A DNA stretch of 64,000 nucleotides from Bacillus cereus (GCF_025917685.1 NZ_CP089518.1:4915501-4979500); one strand, 5' to 3'. Shown: positions 10,465 through 19,972, numbered from the stretch's first letter. Notes: generated by a model from the sequence alone, not told the origin. Translations and numbers: made by a program.

Positions 10465-10781
10465 CATTCCGCTTCTGACATCTTCCTATATAATTCTACA
10501 AACTCACTCGCCAATTCCTTCACTGTAATTGCGTTCATTAAATGATCTTGTGCATGCACCATCAGCAGGGTAACCTCGGTTTTTTCCCCGGCAGCCTCTT
10601 TCTGTATGAGCTCTGTTTGTAAGCGGTGCGCCTCTTTTAATTCCTCTAACGCTTCTTGTAATTTCGCTTCTGCTTCTGTAAACTCTCCACGCTTTGCGCA
10701 ATCAATTGCTTCCATTGAACAACTTCTCGCATTTCCTCCATGCAAGATTAAATGAAAAGCTTTCGTTTCTACCGTATCCAT
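10464..10781 (-). CDS. PTS lactose/cellobiose-family EIIA (second copy)
   Basis: 105-residue EIIA with [20 protein letters not shown]; His of HAQD is the phosphorylation site. It ends at a terminator and begins 9 bases after the IIC stop. Its signature segment is almost identical to the EIIA at 7981-8304, pointing to duplication of the whole PTS set. Two starts are close together at the N-terminus; the listed ATG gives the usual family length. Confidence 0.88.
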   Translation of the reverse strand: MDTVETKAFHLILHGGNARSCSMEAIDCAKRGEFTEAEAKLQEALEELKEAHRLQTELIQKEAAGEKTEVTLLMVHAQDHLMNAITVKELASEFVELYRKMSEAE

Positions 10782-10790
10782 TTTAGTTCT

Positions 10791-12092
10791 TTACGCCCCC
10801 TTTTCTTCCGCTAATTTTTGTTTATCCCATATTTTTAAGAATGGTAAATAAATAAAGAATGCTAGTGCAAAGTTCACAAGTTGCAAAATAACTCCCGAGA
10901 ATTTACCACCCGACCCTAAATATCCACTAAATAGAATAGGTGTAGTCCATGTTACAGCAGCTCCGCTCGGACGGGCAACCATCCCCCATTCCATCGCAAA
11001 GTAAGAAACAACCGTTAATACAACTGGAACCAATATAAATGGAATCAGTAACAGCGGGTTCATGACAATTGGCATACCGAAAGTCACCATCTCGTTAATA
11101 TTAAAAATACCAGGTGCAATCGACAAACGGCCTAAACTTTTTAATTGCTGACTTCGTGCAAATAATAACATTCCGACAACTAAAGCAAGTGTTGCACCAG
11201 ATCCTCCCATATAAATCCATAGGTCAAAAAACTGTGCTGTAATTGTATTCGGTACATCTTGCCCGGCCTGAAAAGCAATTCGATTCTGATCCATTAACGA
11301 TAACCAAATCGGGCTCATTACACCACCTACAATTGTAGCCCCATGAATTCCGCATGCCCAAAGGACATGAACGAGAATAACCGCTATAACTGCTCCCCAA
11401 AGACTAGCACCAAGTACACTAAGTGGTTCTTGCAATAGCTTCCCTACAACATTATGAATACTTCCGAAAGTCGTATGTTCAAAAATTAATCTAATAATCC
11501 AAACAACTGTCACAACAATAAATCCTGGAATAAGCGCTGCAAATGAACGTGTTACTGCTGGTGGAACGGTCTCAGGCATCTTTATAATCATCTTTTTCTG
11601 CACAAGAAATCGGTATATTTCAGTAGATATAATTGCAATAATCATCGCTACAAATAAACCTTGGCTTCCCATTAATGCCGCTGGAATTACGCCATCTACC
11701 AGTATACTTTCTTTCGTACCCGGCATGATATATGCAACTTGAAATGGAGTTGCCAGTAGAAATGTTACAAGTGACAATGCCCCAGATGCTAAAGCATCTA
11801 CTTTATAATACTCACCAAGTCTGTAAGCGATTCCAAAAACAGCTATTAAAGCCATTATATTAAAAGTTGCACTAACTGGATACCCTAATGCTACGTTCCA
11901 GTTTTTCCCGAACAAACTCGCCATGAATTCACTATACCCTGGGATTGGTAATGTACTAATAATAAGAAAAATTGATCCTATAATTAAGAAAGGCATCGTC
12001 AATACAAGCCCATCACGAATTGCTAATAAATGCCTCTGCTCTGCAACCTTTCCTGCAACCGGCATCACATATTTCTCTAAAAACCGTATCAT
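10791..12092 (-). CDS. PTS lactose/cellobiose-family EIIC permease (second copy)
   Basis: 433 residues with about ten membrane segments and the family landmarks CGIHGATIVGGVMSP and the GIFNINEMVTFGMP loop holding the conserved Glu. It parallels the permease at 8487-9794 in length and gene context, but the two differ in many positions (for example NEMVTFG against NEPVIFG), so substrate range may differ. It is 14 bases downstream of its EIIB gene. No hydrolase gene belongs to this set, so its product probably feeds the GH4 enzyme of the neighbouring operon. Confidence 0.88.
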   Translation of the reverse strand: MIRFLEKYVMPVAGKVAEQRHLLAIRDGLVLTMPFLIIGSIFLIISTLPIPGYSEFMASLFGKNWNVALGYPVSATFNIMALIAVFGIAYRLGEYYKVDALASGALSLVTFLLATPFQVAYIMPGTKESILVDGVIPAALMGSQGLFVAMIIAIISTEIYRFLVQKKMIIKMPETVPPAVTRSFAALIPGFIVVTVVWIIRLIFEHTTFGSIHNVVGKLLQEPLSVLGASLWGAVIAVILVHVLWACGIHGATIVGGVMSPIWLSLMDQNRIAFQAGQDVPNTITAQFFDLWIYMGGSGATLALVVGMLLFARSQQLKSLGRLSIAPGIFNINEMVTFGMPIVMNPLLLIPFILVPVVLTVVSYFAMEWGMVARPSGAAVTWTTPILFSGYLGSGGKFSGVILQLVNFALAFFIYLPFLKIWDKQKLAEEKGA

Positions 12093-12106
12093 CTATCCCA
12101 CTCTCC

Positions 12107-12409
12107 TCATGGTTTCATTGACAAAGCTGCTTGTAAGATAGCTTCTCCATTACAAAGCCCGTAATGGACGGATTGAATGACATCCACAGGTACTCCCTTC
12201 TCCTTACATAATTCTTTCATTTTCGGTAATAAATAACGTACTTGCGGTCCAAGTAAAAGTACATCAGCTTCATCTATGTGACTATTTACTTCAGAACCTG
12301 ATACAGCCCAAATCTTTACCTCTATCCCTCTTGCCTCTGCTGCTTTCTCCATTTTTGTAACTATCAAACTGGAAGACATTCCCGCTGCACAGCAAAGCAA
12401 AATATTCAT
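12107..12409 (-). CDS. PTS lactose/cellobiose-family EIIB (second copy)
   Basis: 100 residues starting [15 protein letters not shown]; the Cys before AAGMSSS is the phosphorylated residue. The frame is open to 12451, but ATG at 12409 lies behind a purine-rich GGGGAGGG site and gives exactly the length of the paralogue at 9811-10113. First gene of the upper PTS operon. No -24/-12 element was found upstream (12410-12633), so unlike its twin this operon seems to use another sigma factor, or a promoter I could not define. Confidence 0.88.
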   Translation of the reverse strand: MNILLCCAAGMSSSLIVTKMEKAAEARGIEVKIWAVSGSEVNSHIDEADVLLLGPQVRYLLPKMKELCKEKGVPVDVIQSVHYGLCNGEAILQAALSMKP

Positions 12410-12633
12410 TCCACTTCCCTCCCCTTTTTCTAAACCTAAGTTATGGCCCATCCCTTACCACCACTAGGTTACAAATATATATGTCTAGATTTCTTGCTGT
12501 ATGCCGAGCTTAAACACAAAAATTTCTCGGTTTTCACGCTATTCCATCTATCGGTATTTTCCTAGTAAAGAGTACTCTAACTCGCTATAATGATTCAGTA
12601 TGATTTTTTTACAATTGATAGGAGGATATATTT

Positions 12634-13851
12634 ATGAAGGCATATCGCTTTCCACTTATTTTATTATCTTCCATCCTAATTGGTGGTTTCATTGGTTATT
12701 TCATGGGTGCCGATGCAGTTGCTTTAAAGCCGCTTGGTGACATTTTCTTAAACTTAATGTTTACGATTGTTGTACCTTTAGTGTTCTTTAGCATCGCGTC
12801 ATCTATTGCCAATATGGATGGATTAAAACGTTTCGGTAAAATTATGTCTAGTATGGCTGGGACTTTCTTATTTACAAGTATTTTAGCTGCTATTTTTATG
12901 ATTATCATCGTGAAAGTATTCCCGCCAGCACAAGGTGTTGTATTAGAACTAACACAGCCTGATAAAGCTGAAAAAGCTGTTAGCGTCGCTGATCAAATTG
13001 TCGGTATCCTAACAGTATCAGACTTCTCGAAGTTACTGTCTCGTGAAAATATGTTAGCTCTTATTTTCTTCTCTATTTTAATGGGAATTGCAACTTCAGC
13101 AGTTGGCGAAAAAGGAAAACCATTCGCTACATTCCTACAAGCTGGTGCAGAAATTTCAATGAAAGTTGTATCTTTCATTATGTACTACGCTCCAATCGGA
13201 CTAGCTGCTTACTTCGCAGCATTAGTTGGTGAATTCGGACCGCAACTTCTTGGAACTTACTTCCGAGCAGCAATGGTATACTATCCAGCTTCTCTTATTT
13301 ACTTCTTTGTATTCTTTACCTTCTATGCGTACCTTGCAGGTCGCAAACAAGGTGTACAAGTATTTTGGAAGAACATGGTCTCTCCTACAGTTACATCTCT
13401 TGCAACTTGTAGTAGTGCCGCAAGTATTCCAGCTAACTTAGAAGCAACGAAGAAAATGGGTATTTCTTCTGACGTTCGTGAAACAGTTGTCCTTCTTGGA
13501 TCTACACTTCATAAAGATGGATCTGTTTTAGGTGGCGTATTAAAAATTGCTTTCTTATTCGGTATTTTCAACATGGAATTCGAAGGACCGAAAACATTGG
13601 CAATCGCACTTGTCGTTTCTCTATTAGTAGGAACAGTAATGGGTGCTATTCCAGGCGGCGGTATGATTGGTGAAATGTTAATCGTTTCTCTATACGGCTT
13701 CCCGCCAGAAGCATTACCAATTATCGCAGCAATTAGTACGATTATTGATCCTCCTGCAACGATGTTAAACGTAACAGCAGATAACGCTTGTGCTGTAATG
13801 ACAGCTCGCCTTGTAGAAGGTAAAAACTGGATCAAAAATAAATTTGCTTAA
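12634..13851 (+). CDS. Sodium/proton:dicarboxylate (glutamate) symporter, DAACS family
   Basis: Cytoplasmic-membrane cation-coupled symporter for C4-dicarboxylates or glutamate/aspartate. 405 residues, eight helices plus two re-entrant loops, with family signatures: the serine-rich hairpin LATCSSAASIPANLEA (about 250-265), the GGGMIGEML region and the conserved IDPPATMLNVTADNACAV near the C-terminus, which holds the substrate- and Na+-contacting Asp and Asn. Start ATG follows ATAGGAGG. TATAAT at 12586-12591 is a possible -10 without a clear -35. Monocistronic with its own terminator. Exact substrate cannot be read from sequence. Confidence 0.88.
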   Translation: MKAYRFPLILLSSILIGGFIGYFMGADAVALKPLGDIFLNLMFTIVVPLVFFSIASSIANMDGLKRFGKIMSSMAGTFLFTSILAAIFMIIIVKVFPPAQGVVLELTQPDKAEKAVSVADQIVGILTVSDFSKLLSRENMLALIFFSILMGIATSAVGEKGKPFATFLQAGAEISMKVVSFIMYYAPIGLAAYFAALVGEFGPQLLGTYFRAAMVYYPASLIYFFVFFTFYAYLAGRKQGVQVFWKNMVSPTVTSLATCSSAASIPANLEATKKMGISSDVRETVVLLGSTLHKDGSVLGGVLKIAFLFGIFNMEFEGPKTLAIALVVSLLVGTVMGAIPGGGMIGEMLIVSLYGFPPEALPIIAAISTIIDPPATMLNVTADNACAVMTARLVEGKNWIKNKFA

Positions 13852-13860
13852 TATATAGAA

Positions 13861-13892
13861 AGAGGATGCTCGTTTGGAGCATCCTCTTTTTG
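13861..13892 (+). terminator. Rho-independent terminator
   Basis: Perfect 11-bp stem AGAGGATGCTC/GAGCATCCTCT (13861-13871 with 13877-13887) followed by TTTTT. Confidence 0.88.
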
Positions 13893-14058
13893 TCGTTATT
13901 TGTCAGTGAATCAATATATTTGGAAAATCGTTGATACATTTCAAGTTACGATAGATAGATTAGCAAAAACGTTAATATAATCCCATTCCGCCACAAATTT
14001 GTTATAATCTTCACAAATATTCCACACCTGTCATCCATTCTCCGTACTATAATCATGT

Positions 14059-15237
14059 ATGGAAAAGAAGATGTATAAAATGACTCAAAGCGCACCAGAA
14101 TTCAAAGTTTTGCAAAGCATTGCATTTCTTGCTGTCGTTTTGCAAAGTGCCTTATTATATACAATGAATCAAGGAAATGTCTTACTTGAGCAATCCCTCA
14201 TTATGGGCATGCTATTTAATCTTGCAAAATTTTCAGCACCTGCATTCATATTTATCGTCGGCTTCCATTTAATTCGGCTATATACGAAGCAACTCGTTTA
14301 CAGAGAATATATTTATGAAAAAGCCGCACATTTACTTATTCCTTATTTCTTCTGGTCTATTCTTTATCTATTAACAACAAACGATGCCATTACACTACAA
14401 GGCGGAATAAAAAGTTTATTACTCGGAACGGCTGCACCTCATCTTTGGTACGTTATTATGATGTTCCAAATTCACTTATTGTTCCCTTTACTATGCACAC
14501 TATTTTATTGGTTTCAAAAACGAACAGAAAATAAAAAAGACATCTACAAATATATGACCATTTTCGCTTGCCTATATTTCCTTTTAATGTGGTACTCTTC
14601 TCACTACATTTTTAATGGAGAGAAATTGACGAGCTCAACCATTTTACATTATACAGATCGTTCCTTCTTCTTCTACTCATTCTATTTCGTCATGGGAGGA
14701 ATAGCTGCTGTAGCATTAAAAACTTGGCGTTTATTCGTCATGAAACATATCCCGCTTATAACAATCTTATTCTTTATTTTATTTTTATTTATCAATTATG
14801 AGTTATTTAGTTTTTACGGTGTGAACTCTATTCATTTAACTGTTTCTACTTATTTAAAACCATCTATGTTTCTATATATTGTATGCGAAATTATCATACT
14901 ATACGTGCTATCTATTACAATTGTACAGCGACGCGGTTTCTTATATAAAGCTTTACGATTTATCGGAAATTACACGTATGGTGCTTATTTAGCTCATTTT
15001 TTCTTCTTACAACTATGTACAAAATTTCTTTCTTTATTCACATTGCAAGAAAACACAATATTATATAGCCTATTATTATTTATACTAACGGCCACACTCT
15101 CTATTTCAGCAATGGTCCTTTGCAGCACACTACCCTTTCATACTTGGATTACAGGGCCTTCTCCTACGACAAATATGAAATGGGCCAAGATTGCCCTTCG
15201 GAAGAATCATGAAAAAGTATTTAAACCATATATTTGA
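14059..15237 (+). CDS. Acyltransferase-3 family membrane protein
   Basis: Multi-pass membrane O-acyltransferase, presumably modifying a cell-surface polysaccharide or other wall component. About 390 residues and ten hydrophobic segments, with the family pattern: short N-terminal stretch, first helix at about 18-36, FSAPAFIFIVGFHLIRLY, the IPYFFWSILYLL segment, and HLWYVIMMFQIHLLFP. The family's His near the first helix is not obvious, so catalytic competence is uncertain. Start is ambiguous: in-frame ATGs at 14059, 14071 and 14080. GGAAAAGAAG at 14061-14070 could serve the two later ones, and an extended -10 (TGTTATAAT, 14000-14008) leaves 14059 possible. No operon partners. Confidence 0.75.
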   Translation: MEKKMYKMTQSAPEFKVLQSIAFLAVVLQSALLYTMNQGNVLLEQSLIMGMLFNLAKFSAPAFIFIVGFHLIRLYTKQLVYREYIYEKAAHLLIPYFFWSILYLLTTNDAITLQGGIKSLLLGTAAPHLWYVIMMFQIHLLFPLLCTLFYWFQKRTENKKDIYKYMTIFACLYFLLMWYSSHYIFNGEKLTSSTILHYTDRSFFFYSFYFVMGGIAAVALKTWRLFVMKHIPLITILFFILFLFINYELFSFYGVNSIHLTVSTYLKPSMFLYIVCEIIILYVLSITIVQRRGFLYKALRFIGNYTYGAYLAHFFFLQLCTKFLSLFTLQENTILYSLLLFILTATLSISAMVLCSTLPFHTWITGPSPTTNMKWAKIALRKNHEKVFKPYI

Positions 15238-15278
15238 TATAATAATACCTATATAAGAAAAGAAAGCAGGAGACACCT

Positions 15279-15659
15279 ATGATTACTCAAATCGGACAAA
15301 TTATGTTATATGTAAATAACCAAGATGAATCAGTGCAATTCTGGACAGAAACAGTAGGATTCCAAATCGTTGCGGAAGAAAATAACGGTCAAGGATTTCG
15401 CTGGATTGAAATTGCGCCAACTAAAGAAGCCGGAACAAGTATCGTCCTTCACGATAAGGCGTTAATTGCGAAGATGCAACCTGAGTTAAACTTAAATACG
15501 CCTTCACTTATGTTCTTCTCTAATAACTTAGATCAACTTTATAAAGATCTTTCTGAGAAAAACGTCACAGTTGGACAAGTTGTAGATTTACCTACTGGTA
15601 GAGCATTCAACTTTGCTGATAATGAAAACAATTACTTTGCGGTAATGGAGCGAAAATAA
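15279..15659 (+). CDS. VOC (glyoxalase/bleomycin resistance-like) family protein
   Basis: 126-residue single VOC module with paired beta-alpha-beta-beta-beta units. It starts QIGQIMLYVNNQDESVQFW, typical of the fold, and ends with the second metal-side strand NNYFAVMERK. Family members include glyoxalase I, dioxygenases and antibiotic-binding proteins. A His/Glu metal set cannot be assigned with confidence, since the first strand has no His where glyoxalases carry one, so an enzyme activity should not be assumed. GCAGGAG precedes the ATG. The gene lies 41 bases after the acyltransferase and may be cotranscribed. Confidence 0.8.
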   Translation: MITQIGQIMLYVNNQDESVQFWTETVGFQIVAEENNGQGFRWIEIAPTKEAGTSIVLHDKALIAKMQPELNLNTPSLMFFSNNLDQLYKDLSEKNVTVGQVVDLPTGRAFNFADNENNYFAVMERK

Positions 15660-15660
15660 A

Positions 15661-15698
15661 AAGAAGCTATCCGGAAAAATCGGATAGCTTCTTTTATT
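15661..15698. terminator. Bidirectional terminator
   Basis: 13-bp stem AAGAAGCTATCCG/CGGATAGCTTCTT (15661-15673 with 15681-15693) between convergent genes, T-run on the plus strand and A-run on the other side. Confidence 0.85.
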
Positions 15699-17699
15699 TT
15701 AAGAAACTTGTTCTGCACTCTTTTCTCTGTGCTGTATATGACTCGTGATCCAAGCAATTCCTCCAGCAACAACGAGGTAGCATAACAATATTAAAATTTG
15801 CATTTGTAATTGCGACCAATCTCCTAAAGAAATAACATCTTGTAACCCTCTAAGAGAATGAGACATTGGAAGAAACTGTCCAATTTTGCTAAGAACAGCT
15901 ATGTTTAACTCTCCTGGGAAAGTACCTCCGCTCGTAGCTAATTGTAATACGAGAAGCGTTACCGCTGCGAACTTCCCAACAAGACCAAATACTGTTACTA
16001 ACATAAGAATAAATGTCATGAACGTAAAGGAAATAACAATACTAGATAAAACAAAAAGCGGCACACTTGCAACTTCTAATTTCATAACTCCTAGCACAAC
16101 CACATCCACAAGTAGCGCTTGAATAAGTCCAATTAAATATACCAACCCTAGTTTATTAACAAAATGTACCGTTCCACTTACCTTCATATTCTGTCTACGG
16201 CCAAGAGGTAAAATATTCGATGCCATAATTCCGCCAACATAAAATGCAAGCGATAAGAAATATGGTGCAATACCTGAACCGTAGTTAGGCACGTCAGAAA
16301 CTGTTGACTTCACTAATTGAACTGGTTCTGAGAACATTGTATTGCGTACATCATCATTGCGAACATCCGCTATCTTCTCTGCGCCCTCTCCCAATTTTGT
16401 GGAAAGTTCTTTCGCACCCTCGTCAAGTTTAACAAGTCCGTTCGTTAACTTCTCAGCACCGTTATTTAGCTCCGTTCCACCACTCGCAAGCTGATTTACA
16501 CCTTCTTGCAATGATGTAAATCCATTCCCCCACCTCGTAAATCCATCAACTAAATTCGAAGTACCATCTGCTATCTTTTTCGTTCCAGCAGTAGCTTCAT
16601 TTAATTTAACTCCGAATGTATTCATGCCTTCTTCAACCTTACGCTGACCGTCCGCAAGCTTCTTCGCACCTTGCGTCAATTGTTGTTGGCTATTATTTAA
16701 AGCGTTTGTTGCTTTAGCTAAACCATTAGAAGTAGCAATGATCTTTTGAAAAGCAGGATCTTGCTGTGCTTCTGGATGACTTTTCATGTACTCCTCTAAT
16801 TGCTTCTTCATACTACTTGCCGCATCATCTGCTTTTACTTGTCCCTCAGCAAGTTTCTCACTTCCGTTCACCCATTCATTTGTACCGGCACTTAATTCAC
16901 TAACTCCTGATTGTAAAGTTTTTTCACCTTGCGCTAGTAACTCCATACCACTATGAAGTGATGTCGCTCCTTGACTAAGCTCATTTGCTCCCCCTGTTAA
17001 CGCCGATTGGCTAGAGGCAAGCTTACCACTTCCTTCTTTCAACTTCACTGTCCCGTCATTTAAACGATGAATACCGTCTGCAAGCTGATTCGCCCCATTT
17101 TTCGCATCCGTCGTTCCTTCATGTAACTTCCCAGCACCGTTACTTGCATCACTCAACCCTTGTGCCAAATCTTGAAACTTTGAAAAGACACCTTCTGTAT
17201 AAGATTTCGTAATACTATTTGAGATTTTTGTTTTCATATTTTCAACAGCTGTCGTTCCAATTTGAGCTGCTACAAAGTTTTTACCTGGATTTACTTTATA
17301 CTGTAACCTCGCCGGCTCTGGTTTCTCATCCATAAGTGTACTTACCTTTTTAGAGAAATCCTCTGGAATCGTAACAACCATATAGTACTTATCTTTTTTG
17401 AGCCCCTCATCAGCATTTTTTTCTGATACGAAATGAAAAGCCAGTTCCTTATTCTCTTTTAAATTTTTAACAAAATCGTCTCCTGCATGAATTGTTTTTT
17501 CATCCATCACAGCACCCTTATCTATGTTCACAACTGCAACAGGTAATTTATCTAGTCGTCCGTATGGATCCCAATATCCAGCTAAGAAAAATCCTGAATA
17601 AATTAAAGGAACGATTAACAAAAAAATTAAAGCGATACGTCCATGTTTATGGTTCCACATCGCCTTCCAATCTTTAAATATAAGTTGAATTCCCTTCAT
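15699..17699 (-). CDS. yhgE: YhgE/Pip-family membrane protein
   Basis: Large membrane protein of the YhgE/phage-infection-protein family (ABC-2-like fold). 666 residues: one N-terminal membrane helix after KHGRIALIFLLIVPLIYSG, an extracellular domain of about 430 residues, then about five helices at the C-terminus. The ectodomain has a long series of helical repeats of the type LxxGxxxLxxGAxxL (for example KLAEGQVKADDAAS, GANQLADGIHRLNDG), expected to form an elongated coiled structure. The family covers phage receptors and type VII-secretion-linked proteins; the role here is unknown. The open frame starts at 17786, but ATG at 17699 has GAAGGAG upstream. A LysR-type regulator gene is divergent 135 bases away and may control it. 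Confidence 0.85.
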   Translation of the reverse strand: MKGIQLIFKDWKAMWNHKHGRIALIFLLIVPLIYSGFFLAGYWDPYGRLDKLPVAVVNIDKGAVMDEKTIHAGDDFVKNLKENKELAFHFVSEKNADEGLKKDKYYMVVTIPEDFSKKVSTLMDEKPEPARLQYKVNPGKNFVAAQIGTTAVENMKTKISNSITKSYTEGVFSKFQDLAQGLSDASNGAGKLHEGTTDAKNGANQLADGIHRLNDGTVKLKEGSGKLASSQSALTGGANELSQGATSLHSGMELLAQGEKTLQSGVSELSAGTNEWVNGSEKLAEGQVKADDAASSMKKQLEEYMKSHPEAQQDPAFQKIIATSNGLAKATNALNNSQQQLTQGAKKLADGQRKVEEGMNTFGVKLNEATAGTKKIADGTSNLVDGFTRWGNGFTSLQEGVNQLASGGTELNNGAEKLTNGLVKLDEGAKELSTKLGEGAEKIADVRNDDVRNTMFSEPVQLVKSTVSDVPNYGSGIAPYFLSLAFYVGGIMASNILPLGRRQNMKVSGTVHFVNKLGLVYLIGLIQALLVDVVVLGVMKLEVASVPLFVLSSIVISFTFMTFILMLVTVFGLVGKFAAVTLLVLQLATSGGTFPGELNIAVLSKIGQFLPMSHSLRGLQDVISLGDWSQLQMQILILLCYLVVAGGIAWITSHIQHREKSAEQVS

Positions 17700-17834
17700 G
17701 AAACATACTCCTTCTCCTAATTTAACACCCTTCAAATGGTTTAACAGATTCACTATACACGTCACTTTCCATACTGTATAATACATCTTTAATTATAAAT
17801 TCATTCCTTTTGGTCTATAGAAAGGAGATTCGAA

Positions 17835-18719
17835 ATGGAACTTCTTCAATTAAAATACTTTCAGACAGTCGCACGACTAGAACATATGACAAAAGCAGCT
17901 GAAGAATTACATATCGCGCAGCCTTCACTCAGCAAAACAATTGCTAGACTAGAAAAGGACTTAGGCGTCCCATTATTTGATCGCCAAGGTCGACAGATTA
18001 TATTAAACTCTTTCGGGAAAGTATTTTTAAAACGAGTAGAACGTATTTTTCATGAATTAAGTGAAGGGGAACGAGAAATTAAAGACTTAGCTGAATTACA
18101 ACAAAGCTCTATTACACTGGCAGTTTCTATCCCGAGAATATTACCAGAACTACTCGGTTCTTTTTTACTAGAACATCCTAACGTTCGATTCCAACAGTTT
18201 CTCGCATCTACTCCTTCTATGAAAAGACAACTAGATAATATGGAAATTGACTTTTGTATCTCCTCTGTGCCAATTGAAGGAGAAGAGATTGTTTGGGAGC
18301 CACTTATTACAGAAGAAATTTTCTTAGTCGTTCCTTCAGGCCATCGGTTATCAAGCCGCGAAAGTATCCATCTGCATGAAGTAAAAGACGAACCGTTCAT
18401 TAGTATGAACACTGGTTACGGATTTCGGCACTTAACAGATGAATTTTGTAAAGAAGCTGGTTTCACTCCACATATCGCTTTTGAAGTAGATGAACCAACC
18501 GTGATTAGCGACCTCATTAAGCAAGGTCTTGGCATCGCATTTGTTCCAAGCTTAACTTTATTAAAAAACTCTACTTTAGCACCAAATAAGTTACGTATTA
18601 TTGAACCTAATTGCGAGCGAACCATTGGCTTAAGTTGGTCGAAGAAACGTTACTTATCAAAAACTGCCCAGCAATTTCGTGAATTCGTGATTGATTACTT
18701 CTCCAATATTAGGACGTAA
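17835..18719 (+). CDS. LysR-type transcriptional regulator
   Basis: 294-residue LysR-type regulator: winged helix-turn-helix at about 1-60 (MELLQLKYFQTVARLEHMTK, AAEELHIAQPSLSKTIARLE) and a periplasmic-binding-protein-like effector domain at about 90-290. AAAGGAG precedes the ATG. It is divergent from the yhgE-family gene, and LysR regulators often control the adjacent divergent gene and themselves from the shared intergenic region (17700-17834). The inducer cannot be guessed. A strong hairpin follows the gene. Confidence 0.88.
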   Translation: MELLQLKYFQTVARLEHMTKAAEELHIAQPSLSKTIARLEKDLGVPLFDRQGRQIILNSFGKVFLKRVERIFHELSEGEREIKDLAELQQSSITLAVSIPRILPELLGSFLLEHPNVRFQQFLASTPSMKRQLDNMEIDFCISSVPIEGEEIVWEPLITEEIFLVVPSGHRLSSRESIHLHEVKDEPFISMNTGYGFRHLTDEFCKEAGFTPHIAFEVDEPTVISDLIKQGLGIAFVPSLTLLKNSTLAPNKLRIIEPNCERTIGLSWSKKRYLSKTAQQFREFVIDYFSNIRT

Positions 18720-18767
18720 AATTATATCGACAAGGAATATCGATTTATAAACAAATAACGCCACAAA

Positions 18768-18806
18768 TAGAAGGTGCCATTCCTAAAGGAATGGCACCTT
18801 CTATTT
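18768..18806. terminator. Bidirectional terminator
   Basis: 17-bp perfect stem (18768-18784 with 18789-18805, core GAAGGTGCCATTCC) with a TAAA loop, between the LysR gene and the convergent GH8-like gene. Confidence 0.8.
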
Positions 18807-19886
18807 CTTGCTCTTCTCTAATTCCATTTCAGCTAAAAGTGGTAATACATTATCGAAAATATGCGTATTGTTATTCTCACCTGTTACATATCCACCATAA
18901 TATCTACTAAATACATTATCACTTCTGAATGTAGTCATCCGTTCATACAATTCCTTCGCAAACTTTGTATCACCTGTTTGTAATACGTACAAAATTGTTA
19001 ATCCATAAGATGCTGGTGATTCATAGTTTACCGTTTGTTTTCCCGTTTCTAAGTTATAACGACCGTATAACTTTCCGTCCTCATGGAATTTTTTCTTTAT
19101 AAACTCCAAATAAGCATCTGATGAAAGACCGCCTAAACTACGATGATACGCAACGTAGGATTGATCAATAAGATTCACTTCTTTATCGTATGTAAATGTA
19201 CCATCTTCTTTATGCTCTTTCGGAAATGCCCAACCCTCTCTCGGATAATCTGCTAAAAACTGCACAACGTCCTGATACTGCTGTGCAGAAATTTTTCCGT
19301 ACTTTTTCATATAAGAGAATGCATGAGGATTTATGTAAGATGTTGTTGTAAATTTATTTTGTTTACCTGTATCTGCATCATAATAATCCACGTAATAATT
19401 ATCTTTTTTATTATAACGAAGTACAGCATTGCTCAATTGATCAGCAAGGTTTTTATAGCGCTCTTCCTTGTACATTTCATAAGCACGATATAATTGTTCA
19501 ATAATACGAAGATCATCTATAAGTGCATTGGTTGCTGACTGCATTTCTCCCTTTTCAGAGATTTTCCATAAAACGATGTGATCCTTATGTACAAAATTAT
19601 TTTGAATAACCTTTACTTGTTCATCGAATAGTGACTGATCATCTTTATCAAGAGTATATTGTAGCCATAGTCCTGCCGATTCTGATAAAGCTTCACGACC
19701 CTTCGCCTCACCTGTTCCTGCCTTTGTATCTGCTAAACGATACGTTGCAAGTGTTCCATTTTCATTTACCATATGCCTTAAAATAAAATGCTCCGTACGG
19801 TTTCCTTGTAAAGCCGACCAAAATACAATTCCTCCTAAAGCGATTAAGAGAATAACCCCAATCCCTATATATAAACGTTTTCGCAA
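18801..19886 (-). CDS. Glycoside hydrolase family 8-like protein (YdaJ-like)
   Basis: Membrane-anchored (alpha/alpha)6-barrel protein related to GH8 enzymes such as endoglucanase/BcsZ and B. subtilis YdaJ. About 361 residues: one N-terminal membrane helix (LYIGIGVILLIALGGIVFW), then an extracellular domain with SESAGLWLQYTL (Glu at the position of the GH8 general acid) and ATNALIDDLRIIEQL (acidic cluster matching the substrate-binding/base Asp region). Start: the GTG at 19895 overlaps the AAGGAGG site, so the TTG at 19886, seven bases downstream of it, is the likelier start. In B. subtilis ydaJ heads an exopolysaccharide operon; here it is alone, while YdaK- and YdaM-like genes lie at 37598-39651. 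Confidence 0.7.
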   Translation of the reverse strand: MRKRLYIGIGVILLIALGGIVFWSALQGNRTEHFILRHMVNENGTLATYRLADTKAGTGEAKGREALSESAGLWLQYTLDKDDQSLFDEQVKVIQNNFVHKDHIVLWKISEKGEMQSATNALIDDLRIIEQLYRAYEMYKEERYKNLADQLSNAVLRYNKKDNYYVDYYDADTGKQNKFTTTSYINPHAFSYMKKYGKISAQQYQDVVQFLADYPREGWAFPKEHKEDGTFTYDKEVNLIDQSYVAYHRSLGGLSSDAYLEFIKKKFHEDGKLYGRYNLETGKQTVNYESPASYGLTILYVLQTGDTKFAKELYERMTTFRSDNVFSRYYGGYVTGENNNTHIFDNVLPLLAEMELEKSKK

Positions 19887-19941
19887 ACTTTTCACCTCCT
19901 TAGTAAGGCTAACCTAAATTTATCAGAACATACGCGAATAT

Positions 19942-19972
19942 AAAAAAGACAATCCTTTAGATTGTCTTTTTT
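19942..19972. terminator. Bidirectional terminator
   Basis: 13-bp perfect stem AAAAAAGACAATC/GATTGTCTTTTTT (19942-19954 with 19960-19972). On the minus strand it ends the small gene at 19976-20125. Confidence 0.85.

Noticed and set aside
12410..12633. Possible sigma-54 promoter for the upper PTS operon
   Set aside because: The closest match on the minus strand (CGGCAT...GCA near 12494-12506) has GG and GC only 8 bases apart instead of 12, so it does not fit.
16400..17200. Internal repeats in the YhgE-family gene
   Set aside because: They encode the known LxxGxxxLxxGA heptad-like ectodomain repeats; not a CRISPR or mobile repeat.
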